Notes: generated by a model not told the origin, from the letters alone. 64,000 nucleotides of DNA from Ralstonia sp. NFACC01 (GCF_900115545.1 NZ_FOWV01000002.1:661135-725134), one strand, 5' to 3'. Shown: positions 54,908 to 63,806, counted from the stretch's first letter. A program made the numbers and translations.

Positions 54908-55858
54908 ATGAATTCCCCCCTCAACCTGCGCGTGCATGCCATGCGCTACGAAGCCCAAGGCATCGTGAGCGTGGAGCTGCGCGATGTCGACGGCAAGCCT
55001 TTGCCCGAGTACGCACCGGGCGCGCATATCGAACTGCATCTCGGCAACGGGCTGGTGCGCAGTTATTCGTTATGCGGCGCGCCAGAGGTGCGTGACCGTT
55101 ACGTAGTCGGCGTGCTGCTCGACCGCAACAGTCGCGGCGGCTCGCGCTATGTGCACGAGCAGTTACGCGTCGGTTCGACGCTCAAGATCGGCGGCCCACG
55201 CAATCACTTCGAGCTGGACGAAACCGCGCCGCGCACCGTGCTGGTTGCAGGTGGCATCGGCGTAACGCCCATCGTCTGCATGGCGCGTCGCCTGGCCGAG
55301 CAAGGCAAGACGTTCTCGATGCTGTACTGCGCCCGCTCGCGTGCCGAAGCGGCCTTTGCCGATGAGCTTGCCGCGCATGGCGATGCGGTGCGCTTCCACT
55401 TGGATGCTGAAGCAGGCGGCCCGCCCGATCTGAAAGCGCTGCTTGCAGGGCATCCGGCCGATACGCATTTCTATTGCTGCGGCCCTGGCCCGATGCTGCG
55501 GGCATTCGAGGCGGCCTGCGAAGCGCTGGGCTACACCAACGTCCATATCGAACGCTTTGCGGCCGACCCCGGTGTGGAATCGGTGCAGGAGGGCGAATAC
55601 CAAGTCAAGCTCGCGCGCAACGGTGCCGAGTTGTGTGTACCGGCGGGCAAGTCGCTGCTCGACGCGCTGTTGGAGATTGGCGTCGAGGTGGAACACAGCT
55701 GCAAGGAAGGCGTGTGCGGCTCGTGCGAAACGCGCGTGCTCGAAGGCGAGCCCGACCACCGTGACAGCGTGCTTTCCAAGAGCGAGCGTGCATCCAACCA
55801 GACGATGATGGTTTGCGTATCCGGCTGTAAGGGCAAGCGCCTAGTGATCGATCTGTAA
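54908..55858 (+). CDS. Rieske oxygenase reductase (FNR-type with C-terminal 2Fe-2S ferredoxin, VanB-like)
   Basis: The 316-residue protein has an FAD/FMN domain (APGAHIELHL, VRSYSLCGAP), an NAD domain (LVAGGIGVTPIVCMA; CCGPGPML) and a plant-type ferredoxin with C-x4-C-x2-C (SCKEGVCGSCE) and a fourth Cys near VCVSGCKG. This is the VanB/PobB layout that feeds electrons from NADH to class IA Rieske oxygenases such as the one at 44858. It is the last enzyme gene of the unit and a strong terminator follows. Confidence 0.95.
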   Translation: MNSPLNLRVHAMRYEAQGIVSVELRDVDGKPLPEYAPGAHIELHLGNGLVRSYSLCGAPEVRDRYVVGVLLDRNSRGGSRYVHEQLRVGSTLKIGGPRNHFELDETAPRTVLVAGGIGVTPIVCMARRLAEQGKTFSMLYCARSRAEAAFADELAAHGDAVRFHLDAEAGGPPDLKALLAGHPADTHFYCCGPGPMLRAFEAACEALGYTNVHIERFAADPGVESVQEGEYQVKLARNGAELCVPAGKSLLDALLEIGVEVEHSCKEGVCGSCETRVLEGEPDHRDSVLSKSERASNQTMMVCVSGCKGKRLVIDL

Positions 55859-55873
55859 GCGCAAGATGGTTTA

Positions 55874-55908
55874 GGCGCCGGCCTGACCAGCCGCGCCGTC
55901 TTTTTTTT
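55874..55908 (+). terminator. Rho-independent terminator after the reductase
   Basis: GGCGCCGGC and GCCGCGCC pair with one bulged C around a 7-base loop, then GT and eight to nine T follow (55901-55908). It sits 15 bases after the reductase stop and separates the enzyme genes from the porin. Confidence 0.85.
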
Positions 55909-55933
55909 GCGCCGTGTTTTTCTTTTAAACGAC

Positions 55934-55949
55934 GTTTCGCATACGAAAC
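55934..55949. promoter_or_regulatory. Candidate IclR operator before the porin
   Basis: GTTTCGCATACGAAAC is a perfect 6-base-arm palindrome in the porin promoter. The arms and spacing match GTTTC-N6-RAAAC at 44430-44445 upstream of the first gene of the cluster. It would let the IclR protein at 48180 control porin and transporter together with the enzymes. Confidence 0.6.
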
Positions 55950-56035
55950 AAAGCAAGAGCCACAACCAGCTCGTCCACCAAGACGGCGATAACAACTGGC
56001 GGGGCGGACACCTTGTCCAGTGGAGGAAACTGCAA

Positions 56036-57136
56036 ATGAAGACAACTTTGTTCGCCCTTGCGGCGATGAGCCTGGCCGGCACGGCGGCGGCCCAGAGCAA
56101 CGTGACGCTGTACGGCAGCATTGATGAAGGCGTGGCCTACATCAACAGCCTGAAGAGCGGCGCGTCTAGCGGCTCGGCGCTGCGCATGGACCCCGGCACG
56201 ATGCAGCCGGACCGTTTCGGCCTGCGCGGCTCGGAAGATCTCGGCGGCGGTACGCAGGCCATCTTCCAGTTGGAATCGGGGTTTCTGGGCGACACCGGCA
56301 GCAGCGTGGTTGCGGGCAAGCTGTTCAACCGCACGGCGTGGGTCGGCCTGACGAACGACCGCCTGGGCAACATCCAGCTTGGCCATCAGGCGGACTTCAT
56401 GTTCGATTACCTCGGCCGCCTGAGCAACGGTTTCCAGCTCACCAACTTCTACCTGTTCCACCCCGGCAACTTCGATAACCTAGCCAACCAGTTCCAGATC
56501 GACAACGCTTTGCGTTACGTCTCGCCCATCTTCGGCGGGCTGCAGCTGGGCGGCATGTACGGTTTTGGCGAGGTGCCGGGTTCGCCGTCGAAGAGCCGCA
56601 GTTACAGCCTCGGGGCGTACTACACCAATTGCGGTTTCCGAGCCGCCGCGGCCTATACCGCGTCCAATGATCGCGCGCTGGATATTGCTGGTCGCCTGGG
56701 GATCACCAACACGCTGGGCACGACGCTGGTGCCGGGCGTGATGACGCCGATGAGTTCGGTCAAGTCGTTCGGTACCGGCGCGCTGTATCAGTTTAGCGGC
56801 CTGCCGGTCCAGATCAACGCGGTCTATACGCAAACGCGCATCACCCTGGGCGGCGCCAACGCCCGGGCACAGAACGTCGACCTGGGCACTGCATGGCATT
56901 ACAGCGCCGCCAACACGCTCAACGTGGGCTATATCTTCAGCAAGTACGAGGGGGCGCGTTGGAACCAGTTCAGCCTGGGCAACGTGTATGCGTTTTCCAA
57001 GCGCACGCAGGTGTATGTACAAGGCACGTATCAGCGTGCGTCCGGCGATGCGCGATCTGCCGCTATCAACGGCGTGGGTGTGGCAGCGCAGCGCAACCAG
57101 TTGGTTGTCAGCACCGGGGTGCATCACTCGTTCTGA
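56036..57136 (+). CDS. Gram-negative outer-membrane porin
   Basis: The 366-residue protein has a signal peptide (MKTTLFALAAMSLAGTAAAQ) and the Burkholderiales porin start SNVTLYGSIDEGVAYINS. Alternating beta-strands run to the C-terminal Phe (STGVHHSF) required for outer-membrane assembly. GGAGG precedes the ATG. Placed between the catabolic enzymes and an MFS transporter, it probably admits the cluster's anionic aromatic substrate across the outer membrane. Confidence 0.95.
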   Translation: MKTTLFALAAMSLAGTAAAQSNVTLYGSIDEGVAYINSLKSGASSGSALRMDPGTMQPDRFGLRGSEDLGGGTQAIFQLESGFLGDTGSSVVAGKLFNRTAWVGLTNDRLGNIQLGHQADFMFDYLGRLSNGFQLTNFYLFHPGNFDNLANQFQIDNALRYVSPIFGGLQLGGMYGFGEVPGSPSKSRSYSLGAYYTNCGFRAAAAYTASNDRALDIAGRLGITNTLGTTLVPGVMTPMSSVKSFGTGALYQFSGLPVQINAVYTQTRITLGGANARAQNVDLGTAWHYSAANTLNVGYIFSKYEGARWNQFSLGNVYAFSKRTQVYVQGTYQRASGDARSAAINGVGVAAQRNQLVVSTGVHHSF

Positions 57137-57207
57137 CGTCCTGACCCAACGCGCGCCGCTGGGCAGCGACCCGGTGGCGCATCAACTTCCTCCGGAAGGA
57201 GCTTCAC

Positions 57208-58611
57208 ATGAAGCCAGGTGTTTTGATTGATAGCGGAATTGACCACGATGCGTCGCGGGGCGCGATGAGCCTGGGCAAGATCGTTGCCCGCATCGAGCGG
57301 CTCAAGAGCAACGGCATGCATGTGCGTGCGCGTCTGTTGATCGGGCTCGCGACGTTCTTCGATGGTTTTGACGTGATCGTCATCGCGGCCACGCTGCCGC
57401 TGCTGATTGCACAGTGGCATCTGACGCCGGCGCAGATTGCGTTTGTGATCGGTGCCCCCGGCATCGGCCAATTGATCGGCGCGTTGGTGTTTCCCATGCT
57501 CGCCGAGCGATTCGGCCGCGTGCGCATGATCGGCTATAGCGCGGGCATCATCGGCTTGATGAGCCTGCTGTGTGGCGTGGCGCCCAGTTTTGCCGTGTTT
57601 GCAGCGCTGCGTATCGTGCAAGGCGTCGGATTGGGCGGCGAGCTGCCGGTGGCGGCCACGTACATCAACGAAGTCACGCGTGCGCACGGACGCGGGCGCT
57701 TCGTGCTGCTCTATGAGGTGGTGTTCCCGATTGGGCTGCTGGTATCCAACGCCTTGGGCGCATGGCTGGTACCGCATTTCGGCTGGGAGGTGATGTACTT
57801 TCTCGGTGGTATTCCGCTGGTTCTGTTCTTTACGCTGCCCAAGGCCGTGCCGGAGTCCCCGCGCTGGCTGGCCACCAATGGCCGCATGGCTGAAGCCGAC
57901 GCTGCGCAGGCTCGCTTTGAAGCCAAGGCGAAAGAGCCGCTGCCTCCGCTGGGCGATACCTCGGCCTTCGAGCAGATGTCGCACCGCCACCCGAAGCGCG
58001 GCATGCGCGATCTGTTCGGCCCCGTGTATATCAAGCGCACCGTGGTCGTGGCCATGCTGTGGGCGACGTGCGGTTTCATCCAGTATGGACTGTCGACATG
58101 GTTGCCGACGGTCTACAAGACGATCTATCACGCGCCGCTGCAACTGGCGCTCAACTTGGCGGCGGTCGCTTCAGTGCTGGGTGTGATCGGCTCGTTGGTC
58201 TGCGCGATGATCGTCGACAAGGTGGGCCGCAAGCCGGTGATGGTGGTGTCGTTCGTGCTGTGCGGCGTGTCGCTGGCGCTGGCTGGGCTGCTGCACGAGC
58301 AATCGCTTTATGTGGTGGCGGGGTTGTGCTCGTTGGCGTTGGGGTTGATGGCGTGCGGCTTCATCACCGCATATGTCTATACGCCGGAGCTTTATCCGAC
58401 CAACATCCGCGCGATCGGTTGCGGCATGGGCGGCGCGTGGCTGAAGATTGCCGCCATCTTTTCACCGATGCTGATCGGTTCGACCATCGGCTCGGGCAAC
58501 GTCAGCAATGCGTTCCTGCTGCTGGCATTGGTCCCCATACTGGCCGCGATCACCATCTACTTCCTCGGCATCGAGACCAAAGGGAAAGTGCTCGAACAAC
58601 TTGAGCTGTAA
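57208..58611 (+). CDS. MFS transporter (aromatic acid:H+ symporter / sugar-porter-like)
   Basis: The 467-residue protein has twelve membrane segments and the motif DGFDVIVIAATLPLL in the first helix, as in aromatic acid:H+ symporters. AERFGRVRM is the loop 2-3 motif, and ELYPTNIRAIGCGMGGAW is the C-terminal signature. GGAAGGAG precedes the ATG. It follows the porin by 71 bases with no terminator between, so the two probably form an uptake unit for the cluster substrate. Confidence 0.93.
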   Translation: MKPGVLIDSGIDHDASRGAMSLGKIVARIERLKSNGMHVRARLLIGLATFFDGFDVIVIAATLPLLIAQWHLTPAQIAFVIGAPGIGQLIGALVFPMLAERFGRVRMIGYSAGIIGLMSLLCGVAPSFAVFAALRIVQGVGLGGELPVAATYINEVTRAHGRGRFVLLYEVVFPIGLLVSNALGAWLVPHFGWEVMYFLGGIPLVLFFTLPKAVPESPRWLATNGRMAEADAAQARFEAKAKEPLPPLGDTSAFEQMSHRHPKRGMRDLFGPVYIKRTVVVAMLWATCGFIQYGLSTWLPTVYKTIYHAPLQLALNLAAVASVLGVIGSLVCAMIVDKVGRKPVMVVSFVLCGVSLALAGLLHEQSLYVVAGLCSLALGLMACGFITAYVYTPELYPTNIRAIGCGMGGAWLKIAAIFSPMLIGSTIGSGNVSNAFLLLALVPILAAITIYFLGIETKGKVLEQLEL

Positions 58612-58661
58612 GCCGATGCCGTCGACGGTCGTAAAACGGGTGGGTTGCGCGCGTGGGCACG

Positions 58662-58670
58662 CCCCCCCCC
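58662..58670. repeat. Run of nine C in the MFS-garR spacer
   Basis: A homopolymer of nine C lies between the convergent stops. It could slip during replication, but it is outside coding sequence and no function is apparent. Confidence 0.6.
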
Positions 58671-58677
58671 GTTTGCT

Positions 58678-59556
58678 TCAGGCAATGGTGTGATCCGCCA
58701 TCAGTTCCAGTGCGCGAACCATGGCAGAGTGGTCCCATGCCTTGCCGCCGTTAGCGGCGCACACGTTGAAAAGCTGCTGTGCAGCGGCGGTGTTCGGCAG
58801 GGCGATGCCGAGCTTGCGAGCGCCTTCCAACGCCAGGTTCAGATCCTTCTGGTGCAGCTCGATGCGAAAGCCCGGGTCAAACGTCCGCTTGATCATGCGT
58901 TCGCCATGCACTTCGAGAATGCGCGAGGAGGCAAAGCCCCCCATCAACGCCTCGCGCACCCGTGCCGGATCGGCCCCTGCCTTGGATGCGAACAGCAGCG
59001 CTTCGCCTACCGCCTCGATGGTCAATGCCACGATGATCTGGTTGGCCACCTTGCATGTTTGCCCAGCACCGGAGTCGCCCACGTGCGTGATGTTTTTGCC
59101 CATCAAGGCGAACAGCGGTCTGGCACGCTCGAACGCGGCTTCTTTTCCGCCAACCATGATCGTGAGCGTCGCATCGCGCGCGCCGACTTCACCGCCTGAA
59201 ACGGGCGCATCGAGGTAATCCGCGCCCAGCGCCTCGACGCGCTTGGCAAAGGCCTGCGTTTCAATCGGCGAGATCGAACTCATGTCGATGAAGAGCTTGC
59301 CTGCAGCCAAGCCCTGCGCAACACCCTCTTCGCCAAACAGCACATCGGCTACGTCCGGCGTGTCCGGCACCATGGCGATGACGATGTCCGCGGCTTGCGC
59401 CACCGCCGTTGAGCTGGCGACAACCGTGGTGCGCGACCGCAGATCTTCCGGCACAGAATGCTTGCCGCTGACGATCAGTGTGTGGTCGCCCTTGAGCAGG
59501 TTGCGCGCCATGTGAGCGCCCATGATGCCAAGACCGATGAATCCGATGGTAGCCAT
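58678..59556 (-). CDS. Tartronate semialdehyde reductase / 3-hydroxyisobutyrate-dehydrogenase family (GarR/GlxR-like)
   Basis: The 292-residue NAD(P)-dependent enzyme has GFIGLGIMGAHMARNL at the start, DAPVSGGEVGARDATLTIMV and the catalytic Lys in GQTCKVANQIIVA. FDPGFRIELHQKDLNLAL is the usual end motif. This fits 2-hydroxy-3-oxopropionate reductases, which reduce tartronate semialdehyde to glycerate. It converges on the MFS gene. Whether it belongs to the catabolic cluster is unclear; sugar-acid or glyoxylate metabolism is the family norm. Confidence 0.9.
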   Translation of the reverse strand: MATIGFIGLGIMGAHMARNLLKGDHTLIVSGKHSVPEDLRSRTTVVASSTAVAQAADIVIAMVPDTPDVADVLFGEEGVAQGLAAGKLFIDMSSISPIETQAFAKRVEALGADYLDAPVSGGEVGARDATLTIMVGGKEAAFERARPLFALMGKNITHVGDSGAGQTCKVANQIIVALTIEAVGEALLFASKAGADPARVREALMGGFASSRILEVHGERMIKRTFDPGFRIELHQKDLNLALEGARKLGIALPNTAAAQQLFNVCAANGGKAWDHSAMVRALELMADHTIA

Positions 59557-59857
59557 GATGTTCTTCCGAAGGCGTCTGTGTGATGTGGATGGGGAGCGTG
59601 CGTCACGCCACAGCGCGTCTCACAAGCGTAGATCGACGGACCGGTGAAGACTAGCCGGCGCCGTCATGCTGTGCGCTCCAAGATGCATTAGAGCTGCGCC
59701 CAACGGGCGTTTGCGACGCGCGATGCCCATACGGAGACGAGATCCGGAAATAAGGGCCGAGAAGCGTCATTGCTCGTGCAATGGTTTGGGGGCCCCCTCT
59801 CATAGACTGAAAACGTGCCGATAAGACAGCTATCGGGCAGGCAGAGAGGGAGGGAAT
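59557..59857. other. Gene-poor stretch before the small ORF
   Basis: No good coding frame is present. GGGGGCCCCC (59788-59797) is a ten-base GC palindrome. CCGATA (59818-59823) and TATCGG (59831-59836) form a short inverted repeat just before the ribosome site of the 43-codon ORF. The stretch may hold its promoter. Confidence 0.35.
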
Positions 59858-59989
59858 ATGTCCACCACAGCCACCACAGCAGCCAACTGGATCGTCGTCC
59901 TGACATGCGCGTACATGGAGTACAGCACGTGGCGGGGTGTAAACGTCTACCGCCGCACGGTCGGCTATGAAAGCGTGGTGTGGTGCTGA
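59858..59989 (+). CDS. Possible 43-residue small protein
   Basis: GGGAGGG lies a few bases before an ATG opening a 43-codon frame ending in TGA (MSTTATTAANWIVVLTCAYM, then EYSTWRGVNVYRRTVGY). The first half is mildly hydrophobic and could touch a membrane; the second is Tyr/Arg-rich. It is too short to recognise. The stop is adjacent to the stop of the convergent DUF985 gene. Confidence 0.45.
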   Translation: MSTTATTAANWIVVLTCAYMEYSTWRGVNVYRRTVGYESVVWC

Positions 59990-60508
59990 CTAACCTACCG
60001 CAGGCTTGGGCAGCAACCTTCGGATGAGATCGCCATGTGCCGAGTACTTTGCCAGCAGCGCGCCATCGTCGGCCAGTTCGAACTCGCTGAACTCGAACCC
60101 CGGCGCAACGGTGCAGCCGACCAGCGCATAGCCATGTTCACCCGGCACGCGCTCGGCCGCAAACCAGCAGCCCGCCGGAACCACCGCCTGGTACACCGCC
60201 ATCGCGTCGTGGGCCGCATGGCCCAGACGATGCGTGCTCACCGTACCGTCGTTCTCCAACACATGCACATTGAGTGAGTCCCCCGCATGGAAGTGCCACA
60301 ACTCGTCCGACTGGATCCGATGCCAGGCGGAATATGCATCATCCGCCAAGAGGTAATAGATGGCGGTGGCAGCCGCACGTTCGACGGGCGGGATGCCTCG
60401 CTGGATGCGTTCCTCACTGCGATAGGTTTCGCGATAGAAGCCGCCTTCCGGGTGCGGTTCGAGACCGAGGCGGGCAATGAGGTGCTGAGCAGCGGCGGTG
60501 AGCGGCAT
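59990..60508 (-). CDS. DUF985 cupin-family protein
   Basis: The 172-residue protein has the DUF985 hallmarks: LGLEPHPEGGFYRETYRS, AIYYLLADDAYSAWHRIQSD, ELWHFHAGDSLNVHVL and PAGCWFAAERV. The fold is a cupin; the His and Glu residues could bind a metal. The enzymatic role is not established, though a sugar epimerase-like activity has been proposed for the family. The downstream overlap region holds only the small ORF on the other strand. It lies 17 bases after the sterol desaturase-like gene, likely in its operon. Confidence 0.9.
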   Translation of the reverse strand: MPLTAAAQHLIARLGLEPHPEGGFYRETYRSEERIQRGIPPVERAAATAIYYLLADDAYSAWHRIQSDELWHFHAGDSLNVHVLENDGTVSTHRLGHAAHDAMAVYQAVVPAGCWFAAERVPGEHGYALVGCTVAPGFEFSEFELADDGALLAKYSAHGDLIRRLLPKPAVG

Positions 60509-60525
60509 GATGAAAAACCTTCGAC

Positions 60526-61731
60526 TCAGTTCTGCTGACGGCGGAACGGAAAGCGCTGCTGGTTGACGAAGCCGTCGGGCATGTAATCACCCACTACGCC
60601 GTACTTCTCCGGGAAGGCCTTCTTCGATTTCACTGCGGTACCGAACAGGTAGTCGATGAAGGCGAAGTGCGCGGCGTAGTTCTTGTCGATCGCTTCGTCT
60701 TCCGACGAGTGATGCCAATGATGGAAATCCGGCGTCACGAAGATGTACTTCAACGGCCCCCACGGCAAATGCACATTGGCGTGATTGAACACCGCCTGGA
60801 AGCCCACGATGATGATGTAGACATCGACCACGGCCTTGTCGAAACCCAGCACGAACAGCGGCCCTAGCACTGCCACCCGGGTGACGACCAGTTCAAGAAT
60901 GTGCTGACGCGAGCCGGCCAGCCAATCCATTGTCTTCACGCTGTGATGCACCGCATGGAAGCGCCAGAGGAACGGCACCTCGTGATATGCGCGGTGCGTG
61001 ACGTACTCCATCAGGTCTGCCACCAGCATGCACAGCAGCAACTGCGGAATGAACCAGATGTGCTGCACCATTTGCTGGAAGTCCGCATGCACCATCCACC
61101 CGAACACGCGGTGGATCAGGAAGTTCACCACCAGCAGCACCAGCCCCACGATGAAGTGATTCACCGCAAAGTGCACCATATCGGTCTGCCATTCGGCGCG
61201 GAACACCGGCTGCTTCTTGTAGAGCGGGAATAGCTTCTCAAGCAGCACAAAGATCGCCGTCGAGCCGAGCAGGTCGAGAATGAACCAGTCCATGCCGATG
61301 TACGGCGTGTGATCCGGAAAATCACCCACCGGCACGCGCGAGCCGCCCAGCGCAACGGCAATCACCACAAACAGGAATGCCAGGCCGTTCAGGCGACGGC
61401 GGTTATCCAGCACGATATTCGCCAGCGATAACCCGCCTGAGATCAACAGAGAGACAAACAGAATCTGCCGAATTACGTCCACCGAATACGCACGCCGTAA
61501 TTCGGGTGTTGTCAGATATTGCGGAAAGTGAAACGCCAACACGCCCAGCAAGCACAGAAAGCCCAGCACCAACGCCAGGATGGTGCCGATCATACCCCGG
61601 CCGAACTTCAGGCCGCCGTTGGCATGCAGCAGCGCATTGGCATCGCGGATCGTCGCGTCGGCCACGCGGACGATGGCGGGGTGGTGTTCCTCTTCGGGCA
61701 ATGGCGCCAAAGGCTTTTGGGACGCATCCAT
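60526..61731 (-). CDS. Sterol desaturase / fatty acid hydroxylase family membrane protein
   Basis: The 401-residue protein has about seven membrane helices and the histidine clusters of this di-iron family: THRAYHEVPFLWRFHAVHHS and PDFHHWHHSSEDEAID. Such enzymes hydroxylate or desaturate lipid substrates in the inner membrane. The C-terminal FGTAVKSKKAFPEKYGV tail is typical of bacterial members. Substrate unknown; hopanoid or fatty acid modification is possible. It precedes the DUF985 gene on the same strand. Confidence 0.9.
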   Translation of the reverse strand: MDASQKPLAPLPEEEHHPAIVRVADATIRDANALLHANGGLKFGRGMIGTILALVLGFLCLLGVLAFHFPQYLTTPELRRAYSVDVIRQILFVSLLISGGLSLANIVLDNRRRLNGLAFLFVVIAVALGGSRVPVGDFPDHTPYIGMDWFILDLLGSTAIFVLLEKLFPLYKKQPVFRAEWQTDMVHFAVNHFIVGLVLLVVNFLIHRVFGWMVHADFQQMVQHIWFIPQLLLCMLVADLMEYVTHRAYHEVPFLWRFHAVHHSVKTMDWLAGSRQHILELVVTRVAVLGPLFVLGFDKAVVDVYIIIVGFQAVFNHANVHLPWGPLKYIFVTPDFHHWHHSSEDEAIDKNYAAHFAFIDYLFGTAVKSKKAFPEKYGVVGDYMPDGFVNQQRFPFRRQQN

Positions 61732-62031
61732 GGGTGTGACTCGCAGTATTGTTTTGTTTTATTAACAATGCAATTGCCGAGCCGAATATTGGCTCGGGTT
61801 CGCATTGCAGCGCGATTATACGGACCGGTTTCACGTATTCAACGGTGCAATTCTTCTGCGTATAAATGATTTGCTATTGCTGCTCGCGTGCCCATTGTGT
61901 GACAGCGTCAGCAAGCTGCATCTGCACGTTGGATGTGCGCCGCAAGGCGTTGCCTTTCCGCGCAAGGCCATGCATTGTGAGGCCCGCGCCTGAAGGGCGA
62001 TCGAGGATATAAGACTAGAAGGGGAGCAACC
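61732..62031. other. Divergent spacer with a hairpin
   Basis: The 300-base spacer between the desaturase-like gene and DUF4337 has an AT-rich start (61747-61775) and an inverted repeat CCGAGCC (61777-61783) / GGCTCGG (61791-61797). It probably contains both promoters. No convincing coding frame is present. Confidence 0.4.
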
Positions 62032-62604
62032 ATGTCAGAAGGATTTCACGTGCACGGCGCGCATGATCACGCGCTCGAGCACGCAGCAGAAAGCGGCCAC
62101 GCCGACAGCTTTGCCGGGCGTATCGCCGTCATGACGGCGATTCTTTCGACGGCCGGCGCCATCTTCGGTTACCAAGGCGGTGCCACGCAAAACGCGGCGC
62201 TACTTGCCAAGAATGAAGCCGCCATCCACAAGACCGAGGCAGCCAACCGCTGGGCGTACTACCAAGCCAAAGGTCAGAAGCAAGCCATTGCCGAGCTGAC
62301 CGCCCAGTTGCCCGGCACCGATCAGGCCGCCGCCAAGCGCGAAGCCCAGCGCTACGCCGCCGAGAAGGAAGACATTCGCCGTCAGGCTGAAGACCAGGAG
62401 CGCCTGGCCAAAGAGGCCGACGATGCCAGTGAGCTTGCCGTGCACCATCACCACCGGTGGGCGCAAGCCGTGGCCGCCATCCAGGTGTCGATCGCCCTGG
62501 CAGCCATTACGCTGCTTTCCCGCCGGCGCTGGATGCAGGTGCTTTCGTACGGGGTAGGCGCTGTCGGCGGTGTCGTGGCCGTGCTGGCGCTGTTTCACAT
62601 CTGA
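62032..62604 (+). CDS. DUF4337-family membrane protein
   Basis: The 190-residue protein begins with a His-rich stretch (MSEGFHVHGAHDHALEHAAE), has one helix (AVMTAILSTAGAIFGYQGGA), a coiled-coil middle (residues 55-130, KREAQRYAAEKEDIRRQAED) and two C-terminal helices. This is the DUF4337 layout. AAGGGGAG precedes the ATG. The function is unknown; an inner-membrane role is likely. Confidence 0.9.
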   Translation: MSEGFHVHGAHDHALEHAAESGHADSFAGRIAVMTAILSTAGAIFGYQGGATQNAALLAKNEAAIHKTEAANRWAYYQAKGQKQAIAELTAQLPGTDQAAAKREAQRYAAEKEDIRRQAEDQERLAKEADDASELAVHHHHRWAQAVAAIQVSIALAAITLLSRRRWMQVLSYGVGAVGGVVAVLALFHI

Positions 62605-62615
62605 TTGCGCTACGG

Positions 62616-62635
62616 CGCCGTCCGTCAGGACGGCG
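62616..62635 (+). terminator. Stem-loop after the DUF4337 gene
   Basis: CGCCGTCC and GGACGGCG form a perfect 8-bp stem with a 4-base loop 11 bases after the stop. No clear T-run follows, so termination may be weak or Rho-assisted. Confidence 0.55.
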
Positions 62636-62713
62636 GCGTGTCGATATATACCCAGCCGTCAGAATGGCGCGCTTGCAGGAGGCATCCCGCCTCCATGAAT
62701 CAGGAATGAACAG

Positions 62714-63433
62714 ATGACACGTGGAATGTGGATGCGGCACACATTGATGATCGCAGGCTTGTTGGCCAGCGCATGGGCCATGGCGGCCGGCCCGGCCGTC
62801 GAGTCGGGCGAGTATGTCTACATCCTGGGCGGCAGCGCGAGCGGCACGATGACGGTCAAGGGCAGCAGCTTCAACATCACGACGATTGGCGGCAACTGCC
62901 ACACGTGCGCGATCGAAGGCACATTCCGTGGCCGCGTTGGCGTCGACAAGGATGAAAGCACGTGCCGCATCGCCGTGTCAGGTAATAAGGATGCGCTCAA
63001 GCTGGATTCCTCCGCCACCGCCGAGGCCTGCCGAGGTTTCTGCGGCATGCGCGCCATGTTTGATGGCGACTACCGCCGCGCGCCCGCCGCCTGCACCGAC
63101 CGCCAGCGACAAGCCCGCATCGGCCAGGCCCACAAGCAATATGCCGCCAAGGACTACGACGCAGCACGCACAACGCTGCGTTCGCTGCTTTCCGAGTGCG
63201 ATCTCTTCATGGACTGGATTGAGCGCGACAAGGCCCGCAGTGATCTTGCCGTAACTGAATACCATCGTGGTGACAACGCCCAATGCCTAGCCGTGCTGTC
63301 CGAGACGATTGCCGTCAAAGCTCAGAAGGACGCATCACTGTTCCTGCCGCCGTGCGACGCTGACAACTACGCATCGACCAGCAAGGCGATTCTCTACAAC
63401 CAGGGGCTATGCAAGGCGCCGATCAAGCATTGA
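62714..63433 (+). CDS. Uncharacterised secreted Cys-rich protein (239 residues)
   Basis: The protein has a signal peptide (MRHTLMIAGLLASAWAMAAG) and a beta-rich first domain (GTMTVKGSSFNITTIGGNCH, with several Cys that may form disulphides). A helical C-terminal part (AHKQYAAKDYDAARTTLRSL) looks TPR-like. I recognise no family. A periplasmic binding or inhibitor role is possible. AGGA precedes the ATG. A small hairpin GGAGGC/GCCTCC (62678-62694) lies just upstream. Confidence 0.75.
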   Translation: MTRGMWMRHTLMIAGLLASAWAMAAGPAVESGEYVYILGGSASGTMTVKGSSFNITTIGGNCHTCAIEGTFRGRVGVDKDESTCRIAVSGNKDALKLDSSATAEACRGFCGMRAMFDGDYRRAPAACTDRQRQARIGQAHKQYAAKDYDAARTTLRSLLSECDLFMDWIERDKARSDLAVTEYHRGDNAQCLAVLSETIAVKAQKDASLFLPPCDADNYASTSKAILYNQGLCKAPIKH

Positions 63434-63478
63434 TGCCAATGGCTTCTCTATAAGTAAGAAGGGCGTTCCGGGACCAAT

Positions 63479-63505
63479 GGCCTGCATCCCTGTCGCTGGC
63501 AGGCC
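63479..63505 (+). terminator. Inverted repeat after the secreted-protein gene
   Basis: GGCCTGC and GCAGGCC are perfect 7-base arms with a 13-base loop, 46 bases after the stop at 63433. There is no T-run directly after it, so a terminator role is tentative. A run of eight T occurs at 63580-63587. Confidence 0.4.
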
Positions 63506-63806
63506 GGGCGAGGCGTGCAGCACCGCTCCAACCTCGCCGTAACAGGGCCTCATCGCGCAGTAGGCGGGTGCTCAACGAGTTTTTTTTGCGAGCAGCTCAC
63601 AAAAAGCTTGCCAGTCGCGCATCCGCACATTAGTATTCGCCCCTCGCTACAAACGACAGCGCCGAAACGAAAGCGACGGCGGGGTGGTTGAGGCGGTGGA
63701 GAAGTAGTGGTGGAGCGGGTTTGCGGTCGATTGAGTGGTTGGTGATTGGCTGGAAATTCAGGAGTAGTTGGCGGCGAGTTGATGATAAAAATTCTTCGAC
63801 GAGTTG

